DNA of 50,404 bases from Akkermansiaceae bacterium UBA3385. Lineage in GTDB: Bacteria; Verrucomicrobiota; Verrucomicrobiia; Verrucomicrobiales; Akkermansiaceae. Shown piece after piece: positions 25,943 to 35,043 of this stretch (its first letter is position 1; each line of letters begins with the position of its first letter). A program made the translations under genes and the position numbers. The DNA is taken from the NCBI GenBank assembly GCA_002358905.1, contig DEPT01000053.1:1-50404 (forward strand). The letters run 5' to 3'. The notes below the pieces were generated by a model, which searched no databases, was not told where the DNA came from, and saw only the letters and a list, made by a program, of their open reading frames with translations.

Positions 25943-25974
25943 ACGCGCGGATGTAGAATCCGCGCGTATTTTTT
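25943..25974 (+). terminator. Terminator after mrdA
   Basis: A perfect 10-bp stem ACGCGCGGAT/ATCCGCGCGT (25943-25952 with 25958-25967) with a 5-nt loop, followed by T6. The rest of the 217-bp gap shows no gene. Confidence 0.85.
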
Positions 25975-26009
25975 CGTTCTTGAGCAGTAGAGAAACTGTC
26001 AGAGACATC

Positions 26010-26039
26010 TTGACAAGAAAACTGGAAAAATAGTAGAAT
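26010..26039 (+). promoter_or_regulatory. Putative promoter of the macA-type exporter operon
   Basis: A perfect TTGACA (26010-26015), an 18-bp spacer and TAGAAT (26034-26039), 6 nt before the GTG start at 26046. It drives the four-gene exporter operon. Confidence 0.6.
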
Positions 26040-26045
26040 ATAGCC

Positions 26046-27482
26046 GTGAAAGCGATTTTTAAATGGGGTGGTGCAGCCCTTATCTGTGCCGGTGGTGCAG
26101 GGTACTGGTATTTCTCCGGTGATTCTGCAGCAGCCCAGACGCAGTTCAACACTGTTTCTGTGGTGCAGGAAGATTTTGTAAGCAAGGTGCAGGCCACAGG
26201 CACGCTGGAACCCCAGGAACTGGTGGATGTAGGTGCTCAGGTAACAGGTGAAATCAAAGAATTCGGCGTGGATGTGGATGGGCGCCCGGTGGACTACGGC
26301 AGTGAGGTGAAGGCGGGTCAGCTGCTCGCCCGCATTGACGACACCATCGTGGAGCTGAATATCAAGCGCGCAGAGGCTCAGGTGGCTCAGGCTCAGGCTC
26401 AGATTCTTTCTTCCGATGCCTCCGTAGCTCAGGCTAAGGCTTCTATTTCCCAGGCTACGGCTAACAAGAGTAAGGCCGACCGCGACCTCACCCGTGCCAA
26501 GAACCTGGGTGTGGGCGATGCTCTTTCCCAGATGCAGTATGATCAGTATGTGAATGCTGCGGAGATTGCTGCCGCTAATCTGGAGAGTGCTACGGCTCAG
26601 CTGCAGACGGCAGAAGCCCAGCAGGCCAGTGCTCTGGCCCAGCTGCAGAGCGCCGAAGCCCAGCTGGAAAGCGAGATGCGCAACCGCGACTACACCCGCA
26701 TTTCCACCCCGGTGGATGGCACGATTGTGGTGCGCCAGGTGAACGTGGGCCAGACGGTGGTAAGCAGTATGAATGCTACGACTCTGTTCCTGGTGGCTCG
26801 TGACCTGAGCAAGATGCAGATCTGGGCCAGCGTGAATGAGGCTGACATTGCCAAGGTGAAGCCCGGCCAGGAGGTGCGCTATACGGTGGATGCTCTGCCG
26901 AATGAGAATTTTACCGGCACGGTGAATAAGATACGCCCGAATGCCACCATGAGCTCTAACGTGGTGACCTACATTGTGGAAGTGGATATTGAGAACCCGG
27001 ACCGCAAGCTGCTGCCTTACATGAGCGCCAATGCTAACTTTATCGTGAAAGAAGTGAAGGATGCTTTGCTGGTGCCGGATGCTGCTTTCGATTTTCGCCC
27101 CAGCCCCGACCAGATTGCTGAGGGGACTTTCCCGCGCGGTCCGAGAGCGTCTCGCGATGAGGCTGAGTCTGGTGAGCGCCCCTCCATGGTGTGGCGCAAG
27201 GTGGACGATAAGACCGTGGCGCCGGTCCGCGTTATCAAGGGTGATTCTGACGGTACCCGCACCATTGTGACCCTGCCGGAGGGCGAGGAACTGAAGCCCG
27301 GTGATGAACTGGTGACCGGTGTCAGCGTGATTCGTGGTGATATGAAGGCCGGTGCTCCCGGCGGTCAGAAGGGACTCTTCGGCATGAACGGTCCGCAGCG
27401 CCGCCAGCGCGGCACCGGCGGTGCCGCACCAAAGCCCGGCCAGGCTCCCAGAGGTGGTGACCGCCCCGGCCCTCCCATGTAA
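26046..27482 (+). CDS. macA: Periplasmic adaptor of a MacAB-type exporter (HlyD/MacA family)
   Basis: A 478-residue membrane-fusion protein that links the inner-membrane ABC permease to the outer-membrane channel. An N-terminal anchor helix (about 7-25) precedes a barrel-sandwich hybrid domain (LEPQELVDVGAQVTGEI at about 57-73), a long Ala/Gln-rich coiled-coil hairpin (about 110-215), the second half of the lipoyl domain (RISTPVDGTIVVRQVNVGQ), a beta-barrel and a C-terminal Gly/Pro/Arg-rich tail (about 440-478) not typical of MacA. It begins with GTG at 26046 right after the promoter. Substrate is unknown: macrolides, peptides or envelope lipids are possible. Confidence 0.88.
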   Translation: MKAIFKWGGAALICAGGAGYWYFSGDSAAAQTQFNTVSVVQEDFVSKVQATGTLEPQELVDVGAQVTGEIKEFGVDVDGRPVDYGSEVKAGQLLARIDDTIVELNIKRAEAQVAQAQAQILSSDASVAQAKASISQATANKSKADRDLTRAKNLGVGDALSQMQYDQYVNAAEIAAANLESATAQLQTAEAQQASALAQLQSAEAQLESEMRNRDYTRISTPVDGTIVVRQVNVGQTVVSSMNATTLFLVARDLSKMQIWASVNEADIAKVKPGQEVRYTVDALPNENFTGTVNKIRPNATMSSNVVTYIVEVDIENPDRKLLPYMSANANFIVKEVKDALLVPDAAFDFRPSPDQIAEGTFPRGPRASRDEAESGERPSMVWRKVDDKTVAPVRVIKGDSDGTRTIVTLPEGEELKPGDELVTGVSVIRGDMKAGAPGGQKGLFGMNGPQRRQRGTGGAAPKPGQAPRGGDRPGPPM

Positions 27483-27505
27483 GCTTTCAATCTCAATTCA
27501 CACCC

Positions 27506-28213
27506 ATGATTGAGCTGAAAAACATAACCAAGGTGTACCACCTGGGGGAGATTGACTTGCCGGTGCTCAAGGGAATTTCCCTGCGCATTGAGGATGGCGA
27601 GTTTGTCTCCCTCACGGGAGCCTCCGGCTCCGGCAAGTCCACCCTCATGAATATTCTGGGGTGTCTGGATCACCCGAGCGGTGGTGAGTTCTGGATTGAC
27701 GGCCACAACGTGGCCGGCCTGAATGCCAATGAGCGCGCTCTGCTGCGCAACAAGCGCATCGGTTTCGTGTTCCAGAATTTCAACCTGCTGGCCCGTACCT
27801 CCGCACTGGAGAATGTGATGATGCCGGCCTATTATTACCACCCCGCCAAAAGCACGGCCGAAATCCGCAAGCGCGCTCTGGAGCTCATCGAACTGGTGGG
27901 GCTCAAGGAGCGCATGCACCACACCCCGGCCCAGCTTTCCGGCGGCCAGCAGCAGCGCGTGGCCATTGCCCGCTCGCTCATCAATAACCCCGGCATTCTG
28001 CTGGCCGATGAGCCGACGGGTAACCTGGATTCCACCACTTCTGTGGAGGTGATGAACATGTTCCGCGAGCTGAACCGCACGCAGGGCATCACCGTCATCA
28101 TCGTGACCCATGACCCCAAGACCGCCGCCTTCACGGACCGCGCCATCAACATGTGCGACGGCCTTATCCTCGATGGCGTATCGGATGAACTCTCAGCCAC
28201 ACTCCAGAAATGA
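27506..28213 (+). CDS. ABC transporter ATPase (MacB-N/LolD type)
   Basis: A 235-residue ABC ATPase for the exporter. Walker A is GASGSGKST (about 38-46), the Q-loop is in FVFQNFNLLART (about 88-99), the ABC signature is LSGGQQQRVAIARSL (about 143-157), and Walker B is ILLADEPTGNLDS (about 164-176) with the H-loop VTHD near 199. It equals the N-terminal half of E. coli MacB; here the ATPase and permease are separate genes overlapping by 4 bp. It follows the adaptor by 23 bp. Confidence 0.93.
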   Translation: MIELKNITKVYHLGEIDLPVLKGISLRIEDGEFVSLTGASGSGKSTLMNILGCLDHPSGGEFWIDGHNVAGLNANERALLRNKRIGFVFQNFNLLARTSALENVMMPAYYYHPAKSTAEIRKRALELIELVGLKERMHHTPAQLSGGQQQRVAIARSLINNPGILLADEPTGNLDSTTSVEVMNMFRELNRTQGITVIIVTHDPKTAAFTDRAINMCDGLILDGVSDELSATLQK

Positions 28214-29580
28214 AGTTCAATACCTTATTCTTAACATGCCTTAAGGCGCTGGTGCGTAATCCGATGCGTGCAGCACTCACGGTGCTGGGTATCGTGATTG
28301 GTATTGCCGCTGTGGTGGCCATCATGGAGATTGGTGAAGGCTCCAAGAAGCAGGTGGCCGATAAATTCTCCTCCATGGGTACGAATGTGGTGACGGTTTC
28401 CGGGGCGTCTGTAAGCACTGCCGGTGTGAGTTCCGGCATGGGCGGCCGCGCTTCCCTTTACGCGACCGATGCCACCGCGCTCATGAAAGACTGCCCGGAG
28501 TTTGTGAAGGCTGCTTCCCCCGTGGTGCGTGCCAGTGGCCAGGTTATCGTGGGCAACCAGAACTGGAGCCCACGCTCCATCATGGGTGGTAATGAGCATT
28601 ACCTCACCATCGAAGGCTGGAAAGTGGCCCGCGGCCGCGCTTTTACCGCGAAGCAGGTAGAGGAGGCTTCCCGCGTGTGTCTCATAGGCAATACCATTGC
28701 CAAGGAGCTTTATGCCGATGCTGAACCCATCGGCCAGGATATCCGCATCAAGGATGTGGTGTTCACCGTTATCGGTGTGCTGGATACCAAGGGCGCTGAC
28801 GGTATGGGCAATGACCAGGACGACTGCATCATCCTGCCCTGGACCAGTATCCGCACGCGTCTGATGGGCTCCAGCGGCACAGCCACTATCATGAAGGGTG
28901 GTGCGGCCAACAGCGGCCTGACGGTTTCTTCCACCAGTACCTTTGCTACCTCTGGTGTGAACTTCTATCCCGGTTGTGATTTGCAGCCGTACACGAATGC
29001 TCCGCACCCGCTGCGCACCCGCACGGTGGATTCCATAGCCGTGCAGGTGGCGGATGGCAAGGACCCCAGTTCCGCCATGGATGCCATGACCCCTGTTCTT
29101 CGCCGCCAGCATGAGCTGGAACCCGGCGTGCTGGATGACTTTACCCTGCGTGATCGTTCCCAGTTCGTCAAGATGATGACGGATACCACCTCCACCATCA
29201 GCAGTCTGCTGATTTCTGTGGCCATGATTTCTCTGGTTGTGGGCGGTGTGGGTATCATGAACATCATGATGGTATCTGTAACCGAGCGTACTCGGGAAAT
29301 CGGCCTGCGCATGGCCGTGGGTGCCCGCCCGCGTGATATCATGTGGCAGTTCCTGCTGGAAGCTGTGCTGCTTTGCACTATCGGCGGCTTCATTGGTATC
29401 GTAGTGGGGCGCATTGCCTCCTATGTGGTGAGTATGCAGATGGGCTGGCCGGTTTCTGTTTCGGTGCCCGCTATGGTGCTTTCTGTTACGGTGGCTGCAG
29501 TCATCGGTATTGTGTTTGGCTGGTATCCGGCCTGGAAGGGTTCCCGATTGGATCCCATTGATGCTCTGCGTCACGAATAA
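28210..29580 (+). CDS. MacB-type ABC permease (FtsX domain)
   Basis: A 456-residue inner-membrane protein with the MacB permease layout: one helix near the N-terminus (about 20-40), a large MacB_PCD periplasmic domain (about 45-325) and three helices at the C-terminus (about 330-350, 385-405, 420-440). The FtsX signature SLVVGGVGIMNIMMVSVTER is at about 340-359, and GLRMAVGARPRDI follows. It transmits ATP-driven movement to the periplasm rather than passing substrate through the membrane. It is coupled to the ATPase gene. Confidence 0.93.
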   Translation: MKFNTLFLTCLKALVRNPMRAALTVLGIVIGIAAVVAIMEIGEGSKKQVADKFSSMGTNVVTVSGASVSTAGVSSGMGGRASLYATDATALMKDCPEFVKAASPVVRASGQVIVGNQNWSPRSIMGGNEHYLTIEGWKVARGRAFTAKQVEEASRVCLIGNTIAKELYADAEPIGQDIRIKDVVFTVIGVLDTKGADGMGNDQDDCIILPWTSIRTRLMGSSGTATIMKGGAANSGLTVSSTSTFATSGVNFYPGCDLQPYTNAPHPLRTRTVDSIAVQVADGKDPSSAMDAMTPVLRRQHELEPGVLDDFTLRDRSQFVKMMTDTTSTISSLLISVAMISLVVGGVGIMNIMMVSVTERTREIGLRMAVGARPRDIMWQFLLEAVLLCTIGGFIGIVVGRIASYVVSMQMGWPVSVSVPAMVLSVTVAAVIGIVFGWYPAWKGSRLDPIDALRHE

Positions 29581-29598
29581 ATAGAATGACTTTTCGAC

Positions 29599-30984
29599 AT
29601 GAAACGAATCTTACCTCTTACATTTGCCGGCTTTCTGTTCAGCTCCTGCATGATGGGCCCGGATTTCATGGGTGCCACAGCACCGGAACTGCCCGCCACC
29701 TGGGTGAATGCTATGCCGCCTGGTACCGAAAGCGAAACGCTGGAGGAATGGTGGCACTGCTTCCGCGACCCGCAGCTTACCCGTCTGATTGAGAGCGGCT
29801 TTGCTGCTAATCCGGATATGGTGAGTGCTGCGCTGGCCATTGCTAAGGCAGAATCCGCCTTGCGCTCTACAGAGAGTGGCCTTTTCCCGAGCCTGGGCAT
29901 GAGCTTCGGCGGCACCAATCGTGGCGATTTCACGACTTCCACCTCCCATGGCAGCTGGAGCAGTGCGCTTTCTGCCTCCTGGACCCCGGATATCTGGGGC
30001 GGTACCCGTCGTGAGGTAGAGGCCGCCGCTGCATCCCTGGGTTCCACCCAGGCTGCTGCTGCCGCTACCCGCACGGCATTGGCTTCCAGCATAGCATCTG
30101 CTTACTTCCAGTGGATTTCTGCTAAGGAAAGCCTCCGCATTGCCAAGGAGCAGCTGGAATACCAGGAGCGTACCTACAAGGTGACCCAGGAACGCCATGC
30201 CAATGGCATGGAAAGCACCTTGGCGTTGTCTGAATCCCGTGCTACGATTGCATCCACCCGCGCTCAGATTCCCGCGCAGGAGGCCAATATCCGCAGCTGT
30301 GAGATTACGCTTGCCACTTTGCTTGGTACCACCGTGGATAATGTGGCCCTGAAGCTGCCGTCGCAGAGTGTGTATAATCTGGTGCCCAGTGTGCCCACCG
30401 GGCTTCCCAGTGAGTTGCTGCGGCGGCGTCCGGATGTTGTCCGTGCAGAGTATGAACTGCATGCCGCTACTGCCCGCATCGGTGTGAGCGTGGCTAATCT
30501 TTTTCCCCGCCTTTCCCTCACAGGTAGTGTTTCCGGCGGTGCTGGAACGGATTTCTCCCAGTTCTGGCAGAGCACAGCGTGGAGCCTTGGTGCTTCTGCA
30601 AGTCAGACCTTGTTGAACCGTGTGGCTCTTAATGAATCAGTCAAGCAGGCCGAACTGAACCAGCTCAGCGGCATGCAGAACTATCGCAAGACTGTGCTTG
30701 CAGCCTTTGCAGAAGTGGAAAACTGCCTTGTTGATTATGCCAGACTGACCACACAGCTGCCGCAGTATGAGGCTTCCTGCGCGGCCAATAAGGAGTCTGC
30801 CGAGCTTTCTCTGCGTCTGCATCATGAGGGTATGACGGATTTCCTGAGCGTGGCAGCTGCTGAGCGCGCCTGGCTTTCCTCGGAGCTGAACATCATCTCC
30901 ACCCGCCAGAATATCCGCATTAAACTGGCCCAGCTTTGCACAGCCCTTGGCGGCGGCTGGGAGGTGCAGCCTGAGAAGAAATAA
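29599..30984 (+). CDS. Outer-membrane efflux lipoprotein (NodT/TolC family)
   Basis: A 461-residue outer-membrane channel subunit. The signal peptide MKRILPLTFAGFLFSSC has a lipobox ending at C17, so it is a lipoprotein. The two OEP repeats begin near 55 (WWHCFRDPQLTRLIESGFAA) and near 265, with the helical hairpins rich in Ala, Glu and Leu, and the marker LPSQSVYNLVPSVPTGLPSE with LLRRRPDVVRAE near 265-290. It completes the tripartite system with the three genes upstream, which is followed by a terminator. Pairing a NodT-type lipoprotein channel with MacAB is usual in Gram-negatives. Confidence 0.93.
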   Translation: MKRILPLTFAGFLFSSCMMGPDFMGATAPELPATWVNAMPPGTESETLEEWWHCFRDPQLTRLIESGFAANPDMVSAALAIAKAESALRSTESGLFPSLGMSFGGTNRGDFTTSTSHGSWSSALSASWTPDIWGGTRREVEAAAASLGSTQAAAAATRTALASSIASAYFQWISAKESLRIAKEQLEYQERTYKVTQERHANGMESTLALSESRATIASTRAQIPAQEANIRSCEITLATLLGTTVDNVALKLPSQSVYNLVPSVPTGLPSELLRRRPDVVRAEYELHAATARIGVSVANLFPRLSLTGSVSGGAGTDFSQFWQSTAWSLGASASQTLLNRVALNESVKQAELNQLSGMQNYRKTVLAAFAEVENCLVDYARLTTQLPQYEASCAANKESAELSLRLHHEGMTDFLSVAAAERAWLSSELNIISTRQNIRIKLAQLCTALGGGWEVQPEKK

Positions 30985-31004
30985 ACTTTCTGTTTTATAT
31001 TTCC

Positions 31005-31060
31005 GCAAACCATGCAGATCAACGATATGATGATTGGTTTGCATGGTTTCTTTTTGTAAA
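31005..31060 (+). terminator. Hairpin terminator after the exporter operon
   Basis: Arms AAACCATGCA (31007-31016) and TGCATGGTTT (31040-31049) with a 23-nt interior, followed by TTTTT. A related hairpin with the shared 3' arm GGTTTGCATGGT closes the next two-gene cassette. Confidence 0.75.
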
Positions 31061-31125
31061 TGGCGTTTGATTTTTCTGGAACTTGATGAGATTCGTGGTA
31101 GAATACTACGCATAATTTTCTGACT

Positions 31126-33546
31126 ATGAAACAAGCCAATATCCTTAGAGTATGTGTTCTGGCTGCGATGCTGGGCTGCTGTGTGCTGCCGGAGGTGGCG
31201 CAGGCTGCCTCCCCTGCGGTGCAGATTGAAAATACGGAATGGCAGAATCCTGCCAGACTGCGCAAGAAACTGGCGGAAAAGCTGGTGGAAGCGGTACCTG
31301 GGCTCAGTACTAAGAAGATGAAGGAATTTCTGAGCAATGAAACCAATCTTAATCTGCTGCTGAATCGGCATCTGGCCTGGGTGGAAGGGAACTCCGGCGA
31401 TGCCTACCGCCATTACCGCGAGCAGGTTAAGCGCTGGGTGCAGGAAAAGGAACAGCAGTGTGCCAATCACAAGAAAAATGCTGAAAAACTGAAAGGCTCT
31501 GAGTCTGACCAGGCCCGTTTCCTGCTGGGACGGGCGGAGACTGAACTCAAGGAGCTCAAGGATGAGCAGCGCCGCCCGGTGAGCATTGCGGATGTGATAA
31601 GTAATGCCGAGGGTGCCCAGGTGGTAAAGCGTATCTGCGGCGATAACGCCTGGCTGGAGAACATTGTATTCTCCGGTGAGCTGAGCAAACCCGGCCGTGT
31701 GATGGGTATCATTGCCAGTGCTGCCGCTCAGGATAAGAAGTTGCTCAAGCAACGCATTGCCCGCGAAACCGCCACTGCCACGGCTCTGGAATACGCCCGC
31801 AACGACTGGAGCATGATGGATGCCTGCGCCCGCACAGATTACTTTGTGCGCAATTGGCGCGAGGACCGTCTCAACTCGGTGTTTGACCGTATTCCATTCT
31901 GGCAGCGCCGCATTGTGTGCGGTTGGAAGAACCAGCACTCCTCCGGCACGGTAAAGGCTTTTGAATGGGCTTTGCGCCATGTGCACCTGCCGGCCAACCA
32001 GTATCCCGATTGCTGCTGGCGCTGCGGTTATATTTCCGACAATATGTTCGGTGATTCTGTGCAGACCGGCTGGTATGCGGCTCCTTTCTACGGCGTGTAC
32101 GATGATAACCACTTCGCCTTCACCCAGTATGTGGGTGGTGTGTGTGGTGGCTTGTCCCACTTCGGCGCGGCTGCAGCCTGTGCTAATGGTGTGCCGGCAC
32201 TCACCGCTGGTGAACCCGGCCACTGCGCGTACATTGTGAATGTGGATGGCCGCTGGGTTCCCGCATATTCCCTTTCCTGGGAGCGTGGTCTGCACTGGAA
32301 TCCGTGGGATTCCAACTGGACCTTCACCGCCCTGCACCTGACCACAGAGCTGAATGATGAGAAGAATGCGGAGGATAAGCGTCTCTCAAACGCCTACCGC
32401 ATCATGGCTCATGCGTATGAGGAATGCGGCAAGGTGGATAAGGCTCTGCGCTGCTTTGTGCAGGCTGCGTCTGCTCAGCCGTTGAATTATCCGGTGTGGC
32501 GGGAGTATGCAGCCTTCCTTTCCAGGCATAAGGCGCAGGATGTGGCTGCATGGGAGAAAATCAATGAGCAGCTTTGCAAGGGGGTGGCCTCTAAATACCC
32601 TGAGCAGGCCGGAGAACTGTTGAAACAGGTGGTCTATGGCCCGCTGAGCAAGTCTGGCATTTCCCTGGATAAGCTGCGTGCCTGTTTCTCTTCCTTCTGG
32701 AAACATGCGGATAAGATGGGCCCGGACCGTTGGTACATTGAAACTCTGGCCAGCCAGCAGCTGGATTACTGCCAGAAGGCTGCTCAGGGGGATGCCGAGG
32801 GTGCCGCTTATGCCTGCTTCCGCGATATTCTGGCCGCTGCCGCTCCGCATGATGCCTATTCCGGCCCCATTATGGGCTGGGGTAATTCCGTGGTCGGCAA
32901 GCTGGGGGCAGATGGTGACAAGAAGCTGATGAAAGCCATGACCGAGGCGCTGAGCGCCGGTAGCAAGATGTCGGAAGAGCAGCGCTCCCGCCTACTGGGC
33001 CGCATTCTTCTCACGGCTGAACGCTCCCACGATGCCAGTACTTACCACTCCATCGCCAAGATGATTCCTGATAAGATGAAGAAGGGTGATAACGATATAC
33101 CGGAGTTTGCCCCATTCCCCGGCAAGCTGGTGTCAGAAGGGGGCATGGTGTTTGCCAGCTCTACCTCCGAATGGGACCGCCCGCACACGCACCCAGGGCT
33201 GCTTACGAAGAAGGGGGGCAAGATTCACACCGGTAAGGACACGGATGCCTGGATTGCTGTAAAGCTTCCCCGACATGCTCATATTTCCGGTGTTGTTTTT
33301 GCAGGCACGAACCAGTGGCCTCTCATTCACCGCTTCCGCCCCATGCAGATTCAGATTTCTGATACTGGCAAGGCTGATGACTGGCACGATGTGGGCGAGG
33401 TTATCCCCAACACAGGCAACTATATTAACCGCTTTGATTTGCAGAAGGAGAACCCCAAGGCTCTCTACATTCGCGTGCTGCGTCGTGGGGGCCCGGAGTT
33501 CTTCCATGCCGATGGTATCTTTGTGTTCGGTCAGCCTGCAGCCTGA
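31126..33546 (+). CDS. Exported transglutaminase-like protein with TPR-like middle and discoidin-like C-terminus
   Basis: An 806-residue protein of no family I can name with confidence. Signal peptide MKQANILRVCVLAAMLGCCVLPEVAQA (cleavage AQA). Residues 30-330 are helical. A transglutaminase/papain-like core follows: GGVCGGLSHFGAAAACANG (C340) and PGHCAYIVNVDGRW (H366, D374), matching the Cys-His-Asp order of transglutaminase-like enzymes. Residues 410-470 hold TPR-like helices (RIMAHAYEECGKVDKALRCF), the middle is helical, and the last about 140 residues are beta-rich, like F5/8 type C domains, with IAVKLPRHAHISGVVFAG. Cell-surface or periplasmic cross-linking, proteolytic or binding roles are all possible. 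The next gene lies 28 bp downstream. Confidence 0.6.
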   Translation: MKQANILRVCVLAAMLGCCVLPEVAQAASPAVQIENTEWQNPARLRKKLAEKLVEAVPGLSTKKMKEFLSNETNLNLLLNRHLAWVEGNSGDAYRHYREQVKRWVQEKEQQCANHKKNAEKLKGSESDQARFLLGRAETELKELKDEQRRPVSIADVISNAEGAQVVKRICGDNAWLENIVFSGELSKPGRVMGIIASAAAQDKKLLKQRIARETATATALEYARNDWSMMDACARTDYFVRNWREDRLNSVFDRIPFWQRRIVCGWKNQHSSGTVKAFEWALRHVHLPANQYPDCCWRCGYISDNMFGDSVQTGWYAAPFYGVYDDNHFAFTQYVGGVCGGLSHFGAAAACANGVPALTAGEPGHCAYIVNVDGRWVPAYSLSWERGLHWNPWDSNWTFTALHLTTELNDEKNAEDKRLSNAYRIMAHAYEECGKVDKALRCFVQAASAQPLNYPVWREYAAFLSRHKAQDVAAWEKINEQLCKGVASKYPEQAGELLKQVVYGPLSKSGISLDKLRACFSSFWKHADKMGPDRWYIETLASQQLDYCQKAAQGDAEGAAYACFRDILAAAAPHDAYSGPIMGWGNSVVGKLGADGDKKLMKAMTEALSAGSKMSEEQRSRLLGRILLTAERSHDASTYHSIAKMIPDKMKKGDNDIPEFAPFPGKLVSEGGMVFASSTSEWDRPHTHPGLLTKKGGKIHTGKDTDAWIAVKLPRHAHISGVVFAGTNQWPLIHRFRPMQIQISDTGKADDWHDVGEVIPNTGNYINRFDLQKENPKALYIRVLRRGGPEFFHADGIFVFGQPAA

Positions 33547-33574
33547 TTATTGAATCGTAACCTATTCTGAATAT

Positions 33575-34798
33575 ATGAAAAAATCTTTTCTGATTCCCCT
33601 CTGTGCTTTGTGCGCACTGGCCACACAACCACTTTCTGCTGCTCACCTGGCAGAGAACCATGCCGCTGCCCAGTCAAAGGTGGGGCAGAGCGGTTATATC
33701 GTGTTCATTTACCCCGGAGACTGGGATGGCTACGGCAAGAAGCTTTGCCGTAAGCTGTATGATAGCAAAAAGGTCCAGCAGGCCGCGGGGGATGCCGTGA
33801 TGCTGCTGGCTCCCATTTACCAGTCCGGCAGTGAAAAACAGCGCGAGGCTGCCAAGACAATCATGGGTCCGCTGGGTTACCCGGGTAGCATGGGGCGTAT
33901 TTCCTACCCGGCGCTGGTGTTCTATGAGAAGGGGGGACGCCATTATACCACGGTGTATGGAGATGAGCTCATTGACCGCAGTGTGGAGCAGGTGGCTGCC
34001 ACGGTGCGCGAACGCATGGAGCTGAAGCGCCACCAGGATGAGCTTCTGGCCAAGGCCAACAGTTCCTCCGGCACAGAGAAGGCTCGCTTCCTGCTGGAGT
34101 CTGCCCGCGTGGATAAACTGGAATGGCCCGGTGGCCTGCGTGATGCCCTTCGCAAGGCAGACCCGAATGGTGAATACGGCTGCATGGCTGCACTTGATTT
34201 TTCCTGCTGGCCGGGTAAGGATGAATCTCTGGATGCATACCTGAAGCGCCTGGATGCCGCGCTGGAGAATAAGATGCTCACCCCCTGGCAGAAGCAGAAC
34301 GCCTGCGCGGCTGCCCTTGGCCACCTGCGCCGCACACTCGGCATGATGGCTGGTGGTGACCATATTCGCAAGTATGCTACTGTCATGCAGAAGCTGGACC
34401 CCGAATCAACTCTTGGCCTGGCAGCTCCGGTGGTCATCCGCGACTGGGTTAAGGAATACCGATATGGCCAGGGCTGGAGCCCGGAGTCGCTTCCGGGAAG
34501 CACGGCGCCGGTGCGCATGAAGGGGGATATTCCCATCAAGGAGGCCGGTGAGTACGCTGTTTCCTTCTACATTGTTACTGGCCGTGATTCGCTGCAGGTA
34601 GTCTCTGTGCGCCTGTTGGATGGTGAGAAGTGCGTGGCTGCCGATGAGCAGGAACGCACGGTGGACTATGTGAACCGCACTCAGGTGTTTAATCTGCATG
34701 TAAAGAAGGCCGTTCGCAAACCTGTGCTTGAATTCGTGTTCAAGAATGATGCCGGCCACCGCAGCACCTGGGGCAACATCGAGGTGAAGAAACAGTAA
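33575..34798 (+). CDS. Exported thioredoxin-like-fold protein of unknown function
   Basis: A 407-residue exported protein. The signal peptide is MKKSFLIPLCALCALATQPLSA. Residues about 25-140 suggest a thioredoxin-like fold: YIVFIYPGDWDGYGKKL at the expected site but no CxxC pair (the position has GDWDGYGK), then a YPALVFYEKGG strand. A helical middle (about 150-290) precedes a C-terminal beta-rich part (about 300-407) with IPIKEAGEYAVSFYIVTG. It lacks redox cysteines, so it would not be a standard oxidoreductase. It sits 28 bp after the transglutaminase-like gene, and the two end at a hairpin terminator. Fold assignment is a guess from pattern. Confidence 0.55.
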   Translation: MKKSFLIPLCALCALATQPLSAAHLAENHAAAQSKVGQSGYIVFIYPGDWDGYGKKLCRKLYDSKKVQQAAGDAVMLLAPIYQSGSEKQREAAKTIMGPLGYPGSMGRISYPALVFYEKGGRHYTTVYGDELIDRSVEQVAATVRERMELKRHQDELLAKANSSSGTEKARFLLESARVDKLEWPGGLRDALRKADPNGEYGCMAALDFSCWPGKDESLDAYLKRLDAALENKMLTPWQKQNACAAALGHLRRTLGMMAGGDHIRKYATVMQKLDPESTLGLAAPVVIRDWVKEYRYGQGWSPESLPGSTAPVRMKGDIPIKEAGEYAVSFYIVTGRDSLQVVSVRLLDGEKCVAADEQERTVDYVNRTQVFNLHVKKAVRKPVLEFVFKNDAGHRSTWGNIEVKKQ

Positions 34799-34821
34799 TT
34801 TTCACCTTCTTTAGTTGTCGA

Positions 34822-34870
34822 TACCATGCAAATCTGCACCTTATGTGGCGGTTTGCATGGTGTTTTTTTT
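34822..34870 (+). terminator. Hairpin terminator after the two-gene cassette
   Basis: Arms ACCATGCAAA (34823-34832) and TTTGCATGGT (34852-34861), then T8. The interior differs from the hairpin at 31005-31060, but the arms share ACCATGCA and GGTTTGCATGGT. Confidence 0.8.
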
Positions 34871-34901
34871 GTTATTGGATGTCTGCTGGCACAATTTAGG
34901 C

Positions 34902-34930
34902 TTGCTAAGTTCATTGCGTGCCAGTAACAT
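34902..34930 (+). promoter_or_regulatory. Putative promoter of the RRM gene
   Basis: TTGCTA (34902-34907), a 17-bp spacer and TAACAT (34925-34930). The start site would lie near 34937, giving a leader of about 107 nt, which is long for this window. An 8-bp inverted repeat with 3-nt centre (34935-34953, ATGGATAC/GTATCCAT) would be at the 5' end of the RNA. Confidence 0.45.
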
Positions 34931-35043
34931 AGAAATGGATACACTGTATCCATAGAACAATGCTCATGTTGCCCAGGCCGCCGGGTATGTACAGGCAGAG
35001 CGGGGAATGAGCTTGTGTTACTCAATTCGATTCAATAACTGAT

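Noticed and set aside
30637..32337. Minus-strand frame of 566 codons across the hairpin at 31005-31060
   Set aside because: It overlaps two well-supported plus-strand genes and a terminator, with no recognisable domain.
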